A stretch of 64,000 nucleotides of DNA from Rhodobacter sp. (GTDB taxonomy: Bacteria > Pseudomonadota > Alphaproteobacteria > Rhodobacterales > Rhodobacteraceae): positions 1 through 64,000 of the forward strand of contig JASJDP010000027.1 of assembly GCA_030065095.1 (NCBI GenBank). Reading direction: 5' to 3'. Below, piece after piece: positions 1-10,807 of this stretch. Positions within the stretch are counted from its first letter, which is position 1; every line of letters starts with the position of its first letter. The position numbers and the translations under genes are program-made. The notes under the pieces are model-generated. The model did not search any database. It was given only the letters and a program-made list of their open reading frames with translations, and had not been told where the DNA came from.

Positions 1-20
1 CCCCCTCGCGCTCCCCCCGA

Positions 21-43
21 GCGTATTTGGGACGAGAAGAAGG
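21..43 (+). repeat. Short intergenic motif, copy 1
   Basis: GCGTATTTGGGACGAGAAGAAGG, preceded by CCCCCTCGCGCTCCCCCC. It lies just ahead of the CMD-family gene. The combination with a C-rich tract matches the copy at 46369. Confidence 0.55.
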
Positions 44-63
44 ACCTGGGCGGAGGACGGGAC

Positions 64-459
64 TTGGCGACGGTGACGCTGTTGGACGATGACGAGCTAT
101 CGGCGGAGGCGGCGGAGGTCTTCGCCGACATCCGGGCGGTGCGCGGGAGCGATTTCGTCAACAATTTCTGGCGCGCGCTGGCGCATGATCCGGTGACGCT
201 GAAGGCGACCTGGGAGCGGCTGAAGGTGGTGATGGCGCCCGGGACGCTGGACCCGCTGGTCAAGGAGATGCTCTACATCGCGGTGTCGGTGACCAATTCC
301 TGTGACTACTGCATCCATTCGCACACGGCGGCAGCGCGGGCGAAGGGGATGACGCCCGAGATGTACGGCGAATTGCTGGCGGTGATCGGCATGGCGGCAG
401 AGACCAACCAGCTGGTCACCGCGATGAAGGTGCCGGTAGACGAGGAATTCCAGGCATGA
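64..459 (+). CDS. Carboxymuconolactone decarboxylase / AhpD-like family protein
   Basis: 131-residue protein that fits the single-domain CMD/AhpD-like fold. The family signature, a CxxC pair followed by a histidine (Cys-Asp-Tyr-Cys-Ile-His-Ser-His), sits at about residues 80-87. In this family the two cysteines act as a redox pair or peroxidase centre. The physiological substrate cannot be read from the sequence. The start is a TTG at 64, preceded by a good GGAGG-type ribosome binding site at about 51-57; no in-frame ATG fits the family N-terminus. It converges on the cytochrome c gene. It is probably a cytoplasmic detoxification or redox enzyme. The family assignment is firm and the role is inferred. 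Confidence 0.85.
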   Translation: MATVTLLDDDELSAEAAEVFADIRAVRGSDFVNNFWRALAHDPVTLKATWERLKVVMAPGTLDPLVKEMLYIAVSVTNSCDYCIHSHTAAARAKGMTPEMYGELLAVIGMAAETNQLVTAMKVPVDEEFQA

Positions 460-464
460 GCCCT

Positions 465-501
465 GCGCCGCGGCCCGCACGGCCGCAGCATCGCGCGGCG
501 C
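465..501. other. GC-rich hairpin between convergent genes
   Basis: An 8-bp stem, GCGCCGCG at 465-472 pairing with CGCGGCGC at 494-501, lies right after the CMD stop codon and reaches the stop of the opposing cytochrome gene. There is no U-run, so it is not a classical intrinsic terminator. It may act as a 3'-end structure for both transcripts. Confidence 0.4.
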
Positions 502-1337
502 TAGCCCTTGTCGGCCAGGGGCGGCAGGCTGCGCAGGTAGAGGATAATCGCGGCGAGGTCGTCGCCGGTCATCTGTGCCAGATAGCCATAGGGCATCGGC
601 GGCAGCATCGGGATGCCGCCGGGGCGCTCGCCGCGCGTGATCATCGCGGCCAGGTCTGCGTCGGCATATTTGCCGATGCCGTCCTCGTGCGGGGTGATGT
701 TGGGGGCGACGCTGACGCCCCAGGGGCCGAAAAACGCGAACCCGCCGCGGCCCAGGTCGGTCTCGAGCATCGGCCCATGCGGGCCGAACGGCGTGTGGCA
801 TTCCATGCAATGGGCGACGGGTCCGGCGAGGTAGGCGCCGTATTCGGCCGTGACGCCGGGGTCCGGGGCGCTGACGGTGCCGACCGGCGGGCCGTAGGCG
901 GGCGGCAGGGGAATGCGGTAGGCCGAGCTGCCGGGATCGTTCTCGACCGGCGCCAGGGTACGCAGGAACATCACCATCGAGGCGACGTCGTCGTCGGAAA
1001 GCCCGCGGTACATCGCATAGGGCATCGGCGGGCCGATCAGCGAGCCGTCGGGGCGCAGCCCGTCGCGGATGGCGCGGCCCAGCTCGGCATCGGACCAGTC
1101 CGCGATGCGCGAGGCCGGCGTGAGATTGGGCGCGATGGCGGTGAAGGCGTCGTTTTCCTCGACGAGACGCCCGGCAAGCTCCTGTCGCGCGATGGGCCCC
1201 TCGGGGCCGAGGGGCGTGTGGCAGTTACCGCAGCCCGCTGGCCCACGGACCAGGTATTCGCCGCGCTCGGCGCTGGGATCTGCCCAGGCCAGACCGGCGG
1301 CAACCCCGAAAACACCAATCATGCCGATGAGTTTCAT
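501..1337 (-). CDS. Secreted di-heme c-type cytochrome
   Basis: 278 residues with an N-terminal signal peptide ([15 protein letters not shown]..., probable cleavage after AWA) and two class I cytochrome c domains in tandem. Heme attachment motifs CGNCH (C36, C39, H40) and CMECH (C177, C180, H181) are each followed by TPxG. Each domain also has a Pro-Pro-Met-Pro-Tyr element, likely supplying the axial methionine. The ATG at 1337 was chosen over an upstream in-frame start because the signal peptide begins there. The protein should be periplasmic and resembles the cytochrome subunits of membrane-associated alcohol/aldehyde dehydrogenases, but no dehydrogenase gene is adjacent. It diverges from ureC, and nothing links it functionally to urease. 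Confidence 0.88.
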   Translation of the reverse strand: MKLIGMIGVFGVAAGLAWADPSAERGEYLVRGPAGCGNCHTPLGPEGPIARQELAGRLVEENDAFTAIAPNLTPASRIADWSDAELGRAIRDGLRPDGSLIGPPMPYAMYRGLSDDDVASMVMFLRTLAPVENDPGSSAYRIPLPPAYGPPVGTVSAPDPGVTAEYGAYLAGPVAHCMECHTPFGPHGPMLETDLGRGGFAFFGPWGVSVAPNITPHEDGIGKYADADLAAMITRGERPGGIPMLPPMPYGYLAQMTGDDLAAIILYLRSLPPLADKG

Positions 1338-1453
1338 CGCGTATCCCCCCGATTTGCCGCGCCGGGATTCGCTGCCCCGGAGCCGTATTGTGCCCGAAGC
1401 GTAGGGGTGCAGGGCGCGCCAAGTCAACGAATGCAAGCCTAAGAGGATCGCCC

Positions 1454-3163
<1,710 letters not shown>

Positions 3164-3282
3164 CGGCATGGTCATGACGGGTTTGCATAGCGGGGTCCCG
3201 GCTTGGGCGATTGCTGCGGCTGCGGATGGGGGCTATCTGTCGGGTCAGGGGAGGAAACCGAAACAAATCAACGAGGTTTCCC

Positions 3283-3519
3283 ATGGCATTTCACAGCGAC
3301 ACATACCCGAGCGGCTCCGGTGCGGTGCAGCGGATCGCGGCGCGGACCGGCGAATGGCTGGCAAGCCTGGGCCGGTCGGTGTTCATCGCGCGGGCGGCAG
3401 AGGCGCGGGTGCACGAGATGGAGCGGCTGATGGCCAAGTCGGACGCAGAGCTGGCCGAGATCGGACTGCGCCGCGAAGACGTCGCCCGGCACGTCTTTCG
3501 GGACATCCTGCATCTGTAG
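3283..3519 (+). CDS. DUF1127-family small protein in the urease cluster
   Basis: 78-residue protein with the DUF1127 pattern: an amphipathic helix followed by 'L..MSDAELAEIGLRREDV'-like residues (here AKSDAELAEIGLRREDVARHVF). The ATG at 3283 has a GAGG ribosome binding site about 8 bases upstream. It lies 119 bp after ureC on the same strand. DUF1127 proteins are short, often basic and often stress-responsive in alphaproteobacteria, and some affect RNA or phosphate metabolism. A role in urease expression is only suggested by position. Confidence 0.75.
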   Translation: MAFHSDTYPSGSGAVQRIAARTGEWLASLGRSVFIARAAEARVHEMERLMAKSDAELAEIGLRREDVARHVFRDILHL

Positions 3520-3699
3520 CCAAAGCTGACCCCGATAGCGGAGATCGCCGCGAGGCGCGGGCGGCTGGCAGCGTCTGCACGCCTGTGACCCAGGCGAGCC
3601 ATGCACCCGCTGCAACCCGGCATTCCGATAATTGCGCTACTCTTATCAAGGCGGAACGCTCAAATACCGGGCAGGAAAAAAATCCAGTGGAGAGCTGCA

Positions 3700-3870
3700 A
3701 TGCCGTCCTTTACCCAACCCTTCGCCATTCTGGCCGAGGCCGTGACGCGGTTTGGCCGTTCGAACCGCTACGACTATCTGTTTTCGCTCAGCGACGCCGA
3801 GCTTGCCCGCCGCGGTCTGGACCGCGACGGTCTGGTTCGCGGCTATATCCAAGGCTTGGCGCAAGGCTAG
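3700..3870 (+). CDS. Second DUF1127-family microprotein
   Basis: 56-residue protein whose C-terminal half (SLSDAELARRGLDRDGLVRGYI) is a clear DUF1127 core. The ATG at 3700 has a GGAGAG ribosome binding site just upstream. It follows the first DUF1127 gene by 180 bp, and the two are diverged paralogues rather than a recent duplication. A strong intrinsic terminator begins 29 bp after its stop, so its transcript probably ends before ureE. A longer upstream in-frame ATG was rejected because it lacks family similarity and a ribosome binding site. Confidence 0.75.
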   Translation: MPSFTQPFAILAEAVTRFGRSNRYDYLFSLSDAELARRGLDRDGLVRGYIQGLAQG

Positions 3871-3899
3871 GCCCGACCCTGCGAAAAACCCGAGAAGTC

Positions 3900-3930
3900 A
3901 AAAGCCTGCCCCGGAGGGGGCGGGCTTTTT
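3900..3930 (+). terminator. Intrinsic terminator between DUF1127 gene and ureE
   Basis: A 12-base arm AAAGCCTGCCCC pairs across a GGAG-type loop with GGGGCGGGCTTT and runs into five T residues. It is a textbook rho-independent terminator in the middle of the urease cluster, 68 bp before the chosen ureE start. It probably lowers expression of ureEFG relative to ureC. Confidence 0.85.
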
Positions 3931-3997
3931 CGCGTTGCCGCACGCAAGGATGTACGATGCATCAAACACCGTACGGCCGGTTGGCGGAGGGCGGATC

Positions 3998-4450
3998 GTG
4001 AGCCTGCCCCGCGCCATCGACGTGGCCCCGGGCGGGACCGCCACCGATTTCATCGAGCTTTCCTACGAGGCGCGGCTGCTGCGGCGCAGGCGGCTCGAGA
4101 CCGCGTCGGGCCGCAGCATACTGGCCGATCTGCCCGGGGCGGTGTCGCTGGGGGATGGCGACCGGCTGCTGCTGGACGATGGCGGCCGGATCGAGGTGCG
4201 GGCGGCCCCCGAGGATCTGCTGCAGGTCACCGGCGACCTGGCGCGGCTGGCCTGGCATATCGGCAACCGGCACACGCCCTGTCAGATCGATGCGCAGCGG
4301 CTGCTGATCCGGCGCGACCATGTGCTGGCGGACATGCTGCGCGGGCTTGGGGCCGAGTTGCGCGAGGTCGTGGAACCTTTCACGCCGGAAGGCGGCGCCT
4401 ATGGCCACGGGCGCACCATGGGGCACGATCACGGGCATTCCCATGGCTGA
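3998..4450 (+). CDS. ureE: Urease accessory protein UreE (nickel chaperone)
   Basis: 150-residue metallochaperone that delivers Ni2+ to the urease maturation complex. The family core is visible (WHIGNRHTPCQ, with the nickel-binding histidine), and the C-terminus is histidine-rich ([14 protein letters not shown]), typical of nickel-sequestering UreE tails. The GTG at 3998 is chosen because GGAGG sits 7 bases upstream and the product then begins SLPRA, as UreE proteins normally do. An in-frame ATG at 3950 has no usable ribosome binding site. It overlaps ureF by 8 bp. Confidence 0.93.
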   Translation: MSLPRAIDVAPGGTATDFIELSYEARLLRRRRLETASGRSILADLPGAVSLGDGDRLLLDDGGRIEVRAAPEDLLQVTGDLARLAWHIGNRHTPCQIDAQRLLIRRDHVLADMLRGLGAELREVVEPFTPEGGAYGHGRTMGHDHGHSHG

Positions 4451-5087
4451 CGCGCATGGCTCCGATCTGCTGGCCTTGACGCAATGGCTGTCGCCCGCCT
4501 TTCCGGTGGGCGGTTACGCCTATTCCCACGGGCTGGAACAGGTGATCGCGGCCGGTGACGTGACGGACGCAGCCTCGCTGTCGGCCTGGCTTCGGGACGT
4601 GCTGCGCTTTGGGGCCGGCCGGATGGATGCGGCGCTGCTGGCGGCCGCGCACCGGGGCGAGGACGCGGCTTGGCTGACGCAGGTCGCACGGTCGCTGGCG
4701 GCATCGAAAGAGCGCTGGGACGAGACCGAGGCGCTGGGACGGGCGTTCGCCGAGGCCTTGCGCGGCGCGACGGGTGACGGACCGGCGCCGATGCCCTATC
4801 CGGTGGCGGTTGGCGTGGCGGCGCAGGCGTTGTCGCTGGGCACGGGCACGGTGGCGGAGATGTTCCTGCATGCCTTCGCGTCGAACCTGGTCAGCTGCGC
4901 GGTGCGCTTCGTGCCACTGGGCCAGAACGAGGGGCAGGCGGTGCTGGCGGGGCTGCACGGGGTGATCGTCGAGGTTGCGGCGCAGGCCGTGGCACTGCCA
5001 GTCGATGAGGTTGCCGCGTCGGTGCCGCGGGCGGATCTGGCGGCGATGGCGCATGAGACCATGGAGACAAGGATCTTCCGGACATGA
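4443..5087 (+). CDS. ureF: Urease accessory protein UreF
   Basis: 214-residue helical accessory protein. In the UreD-UreF-UreG complex it gates GTP hydrolysis during loading of nickel and CO2 into apo-urease. The family N-terminus is clear: [24 protein letters not shown]. The start at 4443 overlaps the ureE stop by 8 bp and its own stop overlaps ureG by 4 bp (ATGA), so the three genes are translationally coupled. Length is slightly short for the family but complete. Confidence 0.94.
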   Translation: MADAHGSDLLALTQWLSPAFPVGGYAYSHGLEQVIAAGDVTDAASLSAWLRDVLRFGAGRMDAALLAAAHRGEDAAWLTQVARSLAASKERWDETEALGRAFAEALRGATGDGPAPMPYPVAVGVAAQALSLGTGTVAEMFLHAFASNLVSCAVRFVPLGQNEGQAVLAGLHGVIVEVAAQAVALPVDEVAASVPRADLAAMAHETMETRIFRT

Positions 5088-5686
5088 ACGGACCTTTGCG
5101 GGTGGGAATCGGCGGGCCGGTGGGCGCCGGCAAGACGACGCTGACCGAACAGCTTTGCCGGGCGATGGCGCGGGACCATTCGGTCGCTGTGATCACCAAC
5201 GACATCTACACGCGCGAGGATGCCGAGTACCTGATGCGGGCGCAGGTCCTGCCGCTGGAGCGGATCCGGGGGGTCGAGACCGGAGGCTGCCCGCATACCG
5301 CGATCCGCGAGGATGCCTCGATCAATCTGGCCGCGGTGGCCGATTTGCGGGCGCGGTTCGACGATCTGGACGTGGTTTTCATCGAGTCGGGCGGCGACAA
5401 TCTGGCGGCGACCTTCAGCCCGGAACTGGCGGATCTGACGCTCTACGTGATCGACACGGCCGCCGGGCAGGACATTCCGCGCAAGAAGGGGCCGGGCGTG
5501 ACGCGCAGCGACCTGCTGATCATCAACAAGACCGATCTGGCGCCCCATGTGGGGGTCGATGTCGGGCTGCTGGAATCCGACGCACGGGCGGCACGGGGGG
5601 ACAGGCCCTTCGTGATGGCCGGGTTGAAAGCGGGCCGCGGCGTGGCCGAGATCGTGGCGTTTCTGAAGGACGAGGGCGGTCTTTAG
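5084..5686 (+). CDS. ureG: Urease accessory protein UreG (GTPase)
   Basis: 200-residue SIMIBI-class GTPase that drives nickel insertion into urease. The P-loop GPVGAGKT is at residues 11-18, the metal-binding Cys-Pro-His motif is in [14 protein letters not shown], the switch region FIESGGDNL follows, and the NKTD specificity motif is present. Normal length. Last gene of the cluster. No intrinsic terminator is obvious immediately downstream. Confidence 0.97.
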   Translation: MNGPLRVGIGGPVGAGKTTLTEQLCRAMARDHSVAVITNDIYTREDAEYLMRAQVLPLERIRGVETGGCPHTAIREDASINLAAVADLRARFDDLDVVFIESGGDNLAATFSPELADLTLYVIDTAAGQDIPRKKGPGVTRSDLLIINKTDLAPHVGVDVGLLESDARAARGDRPFVMAGLKAGRGVAEIVAFLKDEGGL

Positions 5687-6112
5687 CGGAGGCGCCTGCG
5701 GCGCCGCTGCGTTTTCCCCGCTGCCGCCTCCGGCTTCGCGGGGCCCCTTGGTCCAATGTCCTGTGATCGCCCGGTTATTCGATCGTCGCGCGGCCAAAGA
5801 CGGCGTCCAGTCCGCTGAGCAGACCGCCCGAGGGGCGGTGCGGAACGTGTGTTGGCCGGTCTTTTTCGCAGCAACGGCCATGCCGGGCAAAGCCCGGGCG
5901 CCTTTGGCGCGCCTTGACGGCGAAAAGGACGGGTGGCGTGGGAATTCAGCCTCGGTGGGTTGAATTGCGGGGTGGGGCGCAGCGCATGGGGTTGTTTTTT
6001 AACCTGTTCCGGGCAAAGATTCCGGAAAACAACCGGCAGGCGCGGCCGTGCCGGATAATCGAGCGGAACGGCTGCGGGAAAGCAGCCCAACAGGAACGAA
6101 AGAGACGCCCCG
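5687..6112. other. Intergenic region between ureG and the glycosyltransferase island
   Basis: 426 bp without a supportable gene. It holds several GC-rich hairpins (for example GCCGGGC/GCCCGGGC near 5880-5905) and an imperfect inverted repeat, GTTGTTTT...CCGG...CCGGAAAACAAC, near 5990-6033. The latter could be a promoter-proximal structure for the gene starting at 6113. No confident promoter was identified. Confidence 0.5.
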
Positions 6113-9100
6113 ATGTCCCTGCCCACCGTCGCCTCGCTTTGGATCGGCGGCTCATTGAGCTTTCTGGAACAGGTCTGCCTGAAATCCTTCGTCGATCACG
6201 GCCACCGGACGATCCTTTACACCTATGGCGAGGTCGGCGGCGTGCCGGACGGGGTCGAGGTGTTCGACGCCAACCTGATCTTTCCCAACGAAAACTACAT
6301 CCGCCATGCGAAATCGGGCTCTCCGGCGGTGCATGCCGATGCGTTTCGCTACCGGATGATCGAGTTGCAGAACGTGATCTGGGTCGATGCCGACGTGCTG
6401 TGCATGCGGCCCTGGGATTTCACCGACCAGTGGGTGTTCGGCTGGGAAAAGCCGGACCGGCTGGTCTGCAATGCGGTTCTGGGCCTGCCGCGGTTCTCGA
6501 AGACACTCCGGCGGCTGAACGAATTGTGCGCCACCGAGTATCCGGTGCCGCCCTGGGCCAAGCCCGAGGAGAAGGCGCGGCTGGAGGCCGCGGCGGCAGC
6601 CGGTGAGCCGGTGCATGTGTCAGAGCTGGAATGGGGCGTCTGGGGACCCGCGGCGCTGACCTATTTCCTCAACGAAACCGGCGAGATGGAACATGTTCTG
6701 CCGCAGATGGCGTTCTTTCCGATCCCGTTCAAGGACCGCCGCGACCTGCTGAAACCGGGCGGCATCATCGATGACAGGCTGGATCTGGGCTGTTACGGCG
6801 TGCACCTTTGGAATCGGCGGCTGAGGCGCCGGATCGTGACCCATGAAAACGGCATCCCGCATTCCGAAAGCTTTGTCGGCCGTGCGCTGGAACGCCACGG
6901 CATCGATCCGCACGATGCCATGATCCCCGACGAGCCGCCGGCGCATGTGCTGGCCGAGGCGGAAGAGGATATCGCGGCCGATTTCGACCCCGGCGTGCGG
7001 GCGCCGGCAGAGCCCGAACCGGTGGTGCCCGAGGTGCTGGTGTCGCAAAACCCCAACGTGACGGTCACGCCGCCCGCGGCGCTGGCCGGGATGCCGGTGA
7101 TGGGGCTGCAGCAAAGCCCCGAGTATCAGCGGATGATCGACGATCTTGAGGGGCGGACAGGCAATATCACCGGATGGCTGAAACCGCCCGAAGAGCCGGT
7201 CGGGAACGACAGGATCCTGATCGTCACCTCGATGAAGAACGAGGCTCCCTTCATCCTGGAATGGATCGCCTATCATCTGGGCATCGGGGCCACGCATTTT
7301 CTGGTCTACACCAACGATTGCAGCGACAATACCAACGCCATCCTCGACCGGCTGCAGGAGCTGGGCCATGTGACACGGGCGATAAATCCCTGGGACCCGG
7401 CCTCGGGCAAGAAGCCCCAGCACGAGGCTCTGAAGGATGCGGTCAAGCAGCCGTGCTATGCCGAGGCCGACTGGGTTCTGACGATCGATGTGGACGAGTT
7501 CGTCAACATCCATGTGGGCGAGGGGACGTTTGTCGACCTGTTTGAGGCCTCGAACTACCCCAACGTGATCTCGTTCACCTGGAAATTCTTCGGCAACAAG
7601 GGGATCGAAACATACGAGGATCGCCCGGTCTCGGAGCAATTCGTGGCCTGCGCCCCCGAATTCATTCCCAAGCCGCGGCTGGGCTGGGGGTTCAAGTCGA
7701 TGTTCCACAAATCCTCGCCCTATCGCAAGATCGGGGTGCACCGGCCGCTGGGGATCGAAGACGGCGAAGAGGACCAGGTGCGATGGGTCAACGGGTCCGG
7801 GCGGGCGATGCCGGACATGCTGCTGACCAATAACGGCTGGCGGTCGACCAAGCGGTCGCTGGGCTATCGGCTGGCGACGCTGAACCACTATATCCTGCGC
7901 TCGGCCGAAAGCTTTCTTGTCAAGCGCGAGCGCGGGCGGATCAACCATACCGACCACGACCAGGGCATCGATTACTGGTCGCGCCGGAACTACGCGACCG
8001 AAACGGACGACCGGATCCTGGTGCGGCATGCGCTGATGAAGCCGATCCTGAGTGACCTGATGGCCGACAAAGCCCTGAAAAAGATGCACTCCGAAGCGGT
8101 CGCCTGGCACCGCGGGCGGATTGCGCATCTGATGGAGCAGCCGGACTACCGCAACCTCTACGAGGATCTGGTGACGCCCGGGCGCCCCGATGCCTTGCAG
8201 ATCGCCAAGGAGGCCGAAGCGCTTGAGGCCGCGAAAGAGGAAGTCGAGGACGGCGAGAGCGGCGGCAGGCGGCCCGATCTGACACTGGCGCCCGCCGCGC
8301 CGCTGACGACGCTGAAGATGATCTCGGCGCCGGCGACGGCCGCCACCCGGCCGGTGCACGAGCGGTTCCTGGACGCAACCGTCCATGCGCGCGGATCGAA
8401 GGGCTTCTTATGGGAAGGGCCGTCGAACGCGATCATGTTCGTGCCCCGGTCGAAGCGGCTGGTGGTGTCGTTCGACAATGTCAGCTCGGCCCGCGAGGAG
8501 GGGCAGCGCTGGCCCTGGGGATTCAAGGTGATGTCTCAGGACATGGGCTGTTCGGTGCTGGGCGTGATGGGGGCACAGCGCAACTGGTTCCGCGACGATT
8601 TCGTGCATGACGGTTTCGACGCGCTGCGCGATCAGGGCTTTTTCGACCAGTTCGACGACGTGCTGTTCTACGGCGCCTCGATGGGCGGCTTCGGGGCACT
8701 GGTTTACCAGCAATGCTGTCCCGGCGCGAATGTCCTGGCGATCGCCCCGCAATCGACGCTGAACCGCGAGATCGTGCCGAACGAAGACCGCTGGGGCTGG
8801 ACCACCAAGCTCGACTGGACGGGCCGGTACAGCGACGCCGCGGGAACCACGGACGGGGCCGGCAAGGTCTTTGTCGTCGCCGACCCCTACTATCCGCCCG
8901 ATTACGATCAGGTCAGCCGCTTGACCGGCGACAACATCACCTGGCTGCGCACGCCGTTCATGGGGCATCAGTTGCCGAACGCCTTCGTCGTCATGGGGAT
9001 TTTGAAGGATCTGCTGTATTCCGCGGTCGACGGGCGTCTGACGCCCGCACTGTTTTACCCGCTCTTCCGCGCACGGCGGGACCTGCCCAGGTATCAGCAC

Positions 9101-9262
9101 GACCTGCTGATGCAGGCCGAACGGCGCGGCAGGACGAAACTGGCGATCCGGGTCTGCGAATACACGCTGAAGAAACGCCATGCGGGCAATATCAAGCGCT
9201 CGCTCGACCGGCTGCGCGCGCAGCTTGCCGCAGAGACCGGGGCGAAAGAGGCGGCGGAGTAG
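6113..9262 (+). CDS. Three-module protein: GT32-like transferase, GT2/GT92-like transferase, alpha/beta-hydrolase-like domain
   Basis: 1,049 residues in three parts. Residues 1 to about 290 resemble GT32/mannosyltransferase-type sugar transferases, with a DxD motif (VDADVLC, D92 and D94). Residues about 365-700 form a Glyco_tranf_2_4/GT92-like transferase: TSMKNEAPFILEW..YH, then IDVDEF (D459, D461). Residues about 750-1,030 form an alpha/beta-hydrolase-like domain with nucleophile elbow GASMGG (S856) and plausible partners D924 and H952. The module borders are Glu/Pro/Ala-rich linkers. No signal peptide or membrane segment is seen, so it is probably cytoplasmic. The next GT gene follows after 3 bp. 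A glycan-assembly role is inferred; donor and acceptor sugars are unknown. Confidence 0.8.
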   Translation: MSLPTVASLWIGGSLSFLEQVCLKSFVDHGHRTILYTYGEVGGVPDGVEVFDANLIFPNENYIRHAKSGSPAVHADAFRYRMIELQNVIWVDADVLCMRPWDFTDQWVFGWEKPDRLVCNAVLGLPRFSKTLRRLNELCATEYPVPPWAKPEEKARLEAAAAAGEPVHVSELEWGVWGPAALTYFLNETGEMEHVLPQMAFFPIPFKDRRDLLKPGGIIDDRLDLGCYGVHLWNRRLRRRIVTHENGIPHSESFVGRALERHGIDPHDAMIPDEPPAHVLAEAEEDIAADFDPGVRAPAEPEPVVPEVLVSQNPNVTVTPPAALAGMPVMGLQQSPEYQRMIDDLEGRTGNITGWLKPPEEPVGNDRILIVTSMKNEAPFILEWIAYHLGIGATHFLVYTNDCSDNTNAILDRLQELGHVTRAINPWDPASGKKPQHEALKDAVKQPCYAEADWVLTIDVDEFVNIHVGEGTFVDLFEASNYPNVISFTWKFFGNKGIETYEDRPVSEQFVACAPEFIPKPRLGWGFKSMFHKSSPYRKIGVHRPLGIEDGEEDQVRWVNGSGRAMPDMLLTNNGWRSTKRSLGYRLATLNHYILRSAESFLVKRERGRINHTDHDQGIDYWSRRNYATETDDRILVRHALMKPILSDLMADKALKKMHSEAVAWHRGRIAHLMEQPDYRNLYEDLVTPGRPDALQIAKEAEALEAAKEEVEDGESGGRRPDLTLAPAAPLTTLKMISAPATAATRPVHERFLDATVHARGSKGFLWEGPSNAIMFVPRSKRLVVSFDNVSSAREEGQRWPWGFKVMSQDMGCSVLGVMGAQRNWFRDDFVHDGFDALRDQGFFDQFDDVLFYGASMGGFGALVYQQCCPGANVLAIAPQSTLNREIVPNEDRWGWTTKLDWTGRYSDAAGTTDGAGKVFVVADPYYPPDYDQVSRLTGDNITWLRTPFMGHQLPNAFVVMGILKDLLYSAVDGRLTPALFYPLFRARRDLPRYQHDLLMQAERRGRTKLAIRVCEYTLKKRHAGNIKRSLDRLRAQLAAETGAKEAAE

Positions 9263-9265
9263 CGC

Positions 9266-10387
9266 ATGACCGAGACACGGCTGATCATCACCTGCATGAA
9301 AAACGAGGGCCCGTTCATCCTGGAATGGCTGGCCTATCACCGGTCGATCGGGTTCAACGATTTTCTGGTCTTCACCAACGACTGCGACGACGGCACGGTG
9401 GAGTTGCTGGACGCGCTGCAGGGCCATGGGCTGCTGACGCGGATCGACAACCCCTATCTGGAACTCGAGGGCGGGTTCAATCCGCAGAAGGGCGCGCTGC
9501 ACTATGCCGAAAGCCTCGATCAGGTGCAGCGGGCGACCTGGATCCTGATTTCGGATGTGGACGAATACGTCAACATCCACACCGGCGACGGCACGCTGGA
9601 CGCGCTGATCGCGGCGGCGGACGACCCGGATGTCATCTCGATGCAGTGGCGGCTGTTCGGGAATTCCGACGTGGCAGGGTTCAGGGACGCGTGGGTGACC
9701 GAACAGTTCGATCACTGCGCGCCGAAATTCTGCCCCAGTCCGGTGCAGGCCTGGGCGGTCAAGACGCTGTTTCGCACCGATGTCGGACGGTTCGTGGCCG
9801 GGCGTTTCAAGAAGCTGGGGGTGCACCGGCCCTTGATGCCGGGCCGGGGCGCCACGGCGAACACCAAATGGGTCGATGGCTGCGGGCGGCCGGTGCTGAA
9901 AAAGTTCATCCCCGGCGGCTGGCGGTTCGGGACGCATTCCGCCGGTTACGATCTGGTGACGATGAACCACTACGCGATCCGCTCGGCCGAAAGCTTCGTG
10001 GTCAAGCGCGACCGGGGCCGGGTGAACCATGTGGACCGCGACCAGGGGCTGGCCTATTGGCTGCGGATGAATTTCAACATGGAACGCGACGACAGCATTC
10101 TGCGGCACCTGCCGCGGGCGCGGGCGGAATATGACAGGCTGATGGCCTTGCGAGGCATGAAGACGCGCCACGCCGCGGCGGTGAAGGCGCACCGGGCGAA
10201 GATCAAGGACCTGCTGAAGCGCGAGGACGGTGCGGCATTCTTTGGTGAAATCACCTCGCCGCGAATGCAGCTGATTTCGCGGCACCTCAATCTGTTGAGC
10301 CGGGATATGTTCAACGACGGACCGCAGACGATCCCGGCGGAGATCTTCGAGCGGGTGGAGCGGGTGCCGGATCTGATGGCCGGGTGA
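9266..10387 (+). CDS. Glycosyltransferase family 2 (Glyco_tranf_2_4/GT92-like)
   Basis: 373 residues corresponding to a stand-alone copy of the middle module of the preceding gene. The N-terminal signature is CMKNEGPFILEWLAYHRSIG (10-29), followed by TNDCDDGT and the metal-binding DVDE (D97, D99). The later conserved stretch MNHYAIRSAESFVVKRDRGRVNH is shared with the other members of this island. No membrane segment. Four bases separate it from the upstream gene, so the two are almost certainly cotranscribed. The transcript then meets repeat copy A and a convergent gene pair. Confidence 0.85.
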   Translation: MTETRLIITCMKNEGPFILEWLAYHRSIGFNDFLVFTNDCDDGTVELLDALQGHGLLTRIDNPYLELEGGFNPQKGALHYAESLDQVQRATWILISDVDEYVNIHTGDGTLDALIAAADDPDVISMQWRLFGNSDVAGFRDAWVTEQFDHCAPKFCPSPVQAWAVKTLFRTDVGRFVAGRFKKLGVHRPLMPGRGATANTKWVDGCGRPVLKKFIPGGWRFGTHSAGYDLVTMNHYAIRSAESFVVKRDRGRVNHVDRDQGLAYWLRMNFNMERDDSILRHLPRARAEYDRLMALRGMKTRHAAAVKAHRAKIKDLLKREDGAAFFGEITSPRMQLISRHLNLLSRDMFNDGPQTIPAEIFERVERVPDLMAG

Positions 10388-10530
10388 GATTTGCGGTCGA
10401 CCTTGCCCACACTTTCTCGGAATCGTGTCGCAAGCGGCTTTGAGCCCGCTTGCGGCGTGGCATTCCCTGCCCGTCGAGGTTGCCACGCACATGTGATCAG
10501 GTTGCGTTTTAAAGGATTCCCGTTCTGTCG
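10388..10530. other. Short spacer before repeat copy A
   Basis: Together with repeat copy A this makes a 420-bp non-coding stretch between convergent genes. No gene, promoter or terminator is recognised outside the repeat. Confidence 0.5.
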
Positions 10531-10773
10531 GTTCTGGCCTAGAGCTGCCGTTCGCAACCAGTCTTCAGGCGCGGAATCAAGGGGCGTAGCCCCGCCGCGC
10601 CATCGCCGACCCGCCCCGGAGGGGAGGCGATCTTCTAACGGCGCGCATCGCGTTGAAGTCGTTCGGACTTTGCAGGGATAAATCGAGCCGTCCATAAGTC
10701 CGGGTCGCCTCCCTGCGGGTCGGCGATAGCGCGGCTCCTCAAGGGAGATGCAACGTCCGCTCCAGGCCAAAAC
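10531..10773 (+). repeat. Dispersed palindromic intergenic element, copy A
   Basis: About 243 bp, bounded by imperfect terminal inverted repeats (GTTCTGGCCT at the left, AGGCCAAAAC at the right). Inner arms also pair: GCCGCGCCATCGCCGACCCG on the left with CGGGTCGGCGATAGCGCGGC on the right. The whole element can fold as a long hairpin. It lies between convergent genes. Near-identical copies occur at 20905, 28639 and 63412, and a fragment at 60636. Confidence 0.85.
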
Positions 10774-10807
10774 CCGACATTGCGTTTCGCTCACGACGCA
10801 TCGCGCC

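Noticed and set aside
5687-6112. Intrinsic terminator after ureG
   Set aside because: Several GC hairpins are present but none is followed by a T-run in the right place.
8408-10492. 694-codon minus-strand open frame
   Set aside because: It runs antisense to two glycosyltransferase genes with clear motifs; its His/Arg/Pro/Val-rich translation has no domain.
10535-10794. Short minus-strand ORF with a peptide (SGRCISLEEPRYRRPAGRRPG) that is repeated at 63458-63643
   Set aside because: Both lie inside copies of the palindromic repeat; the similarity comes from the repeat. There is no ribosome binding site and other copies break the frame.
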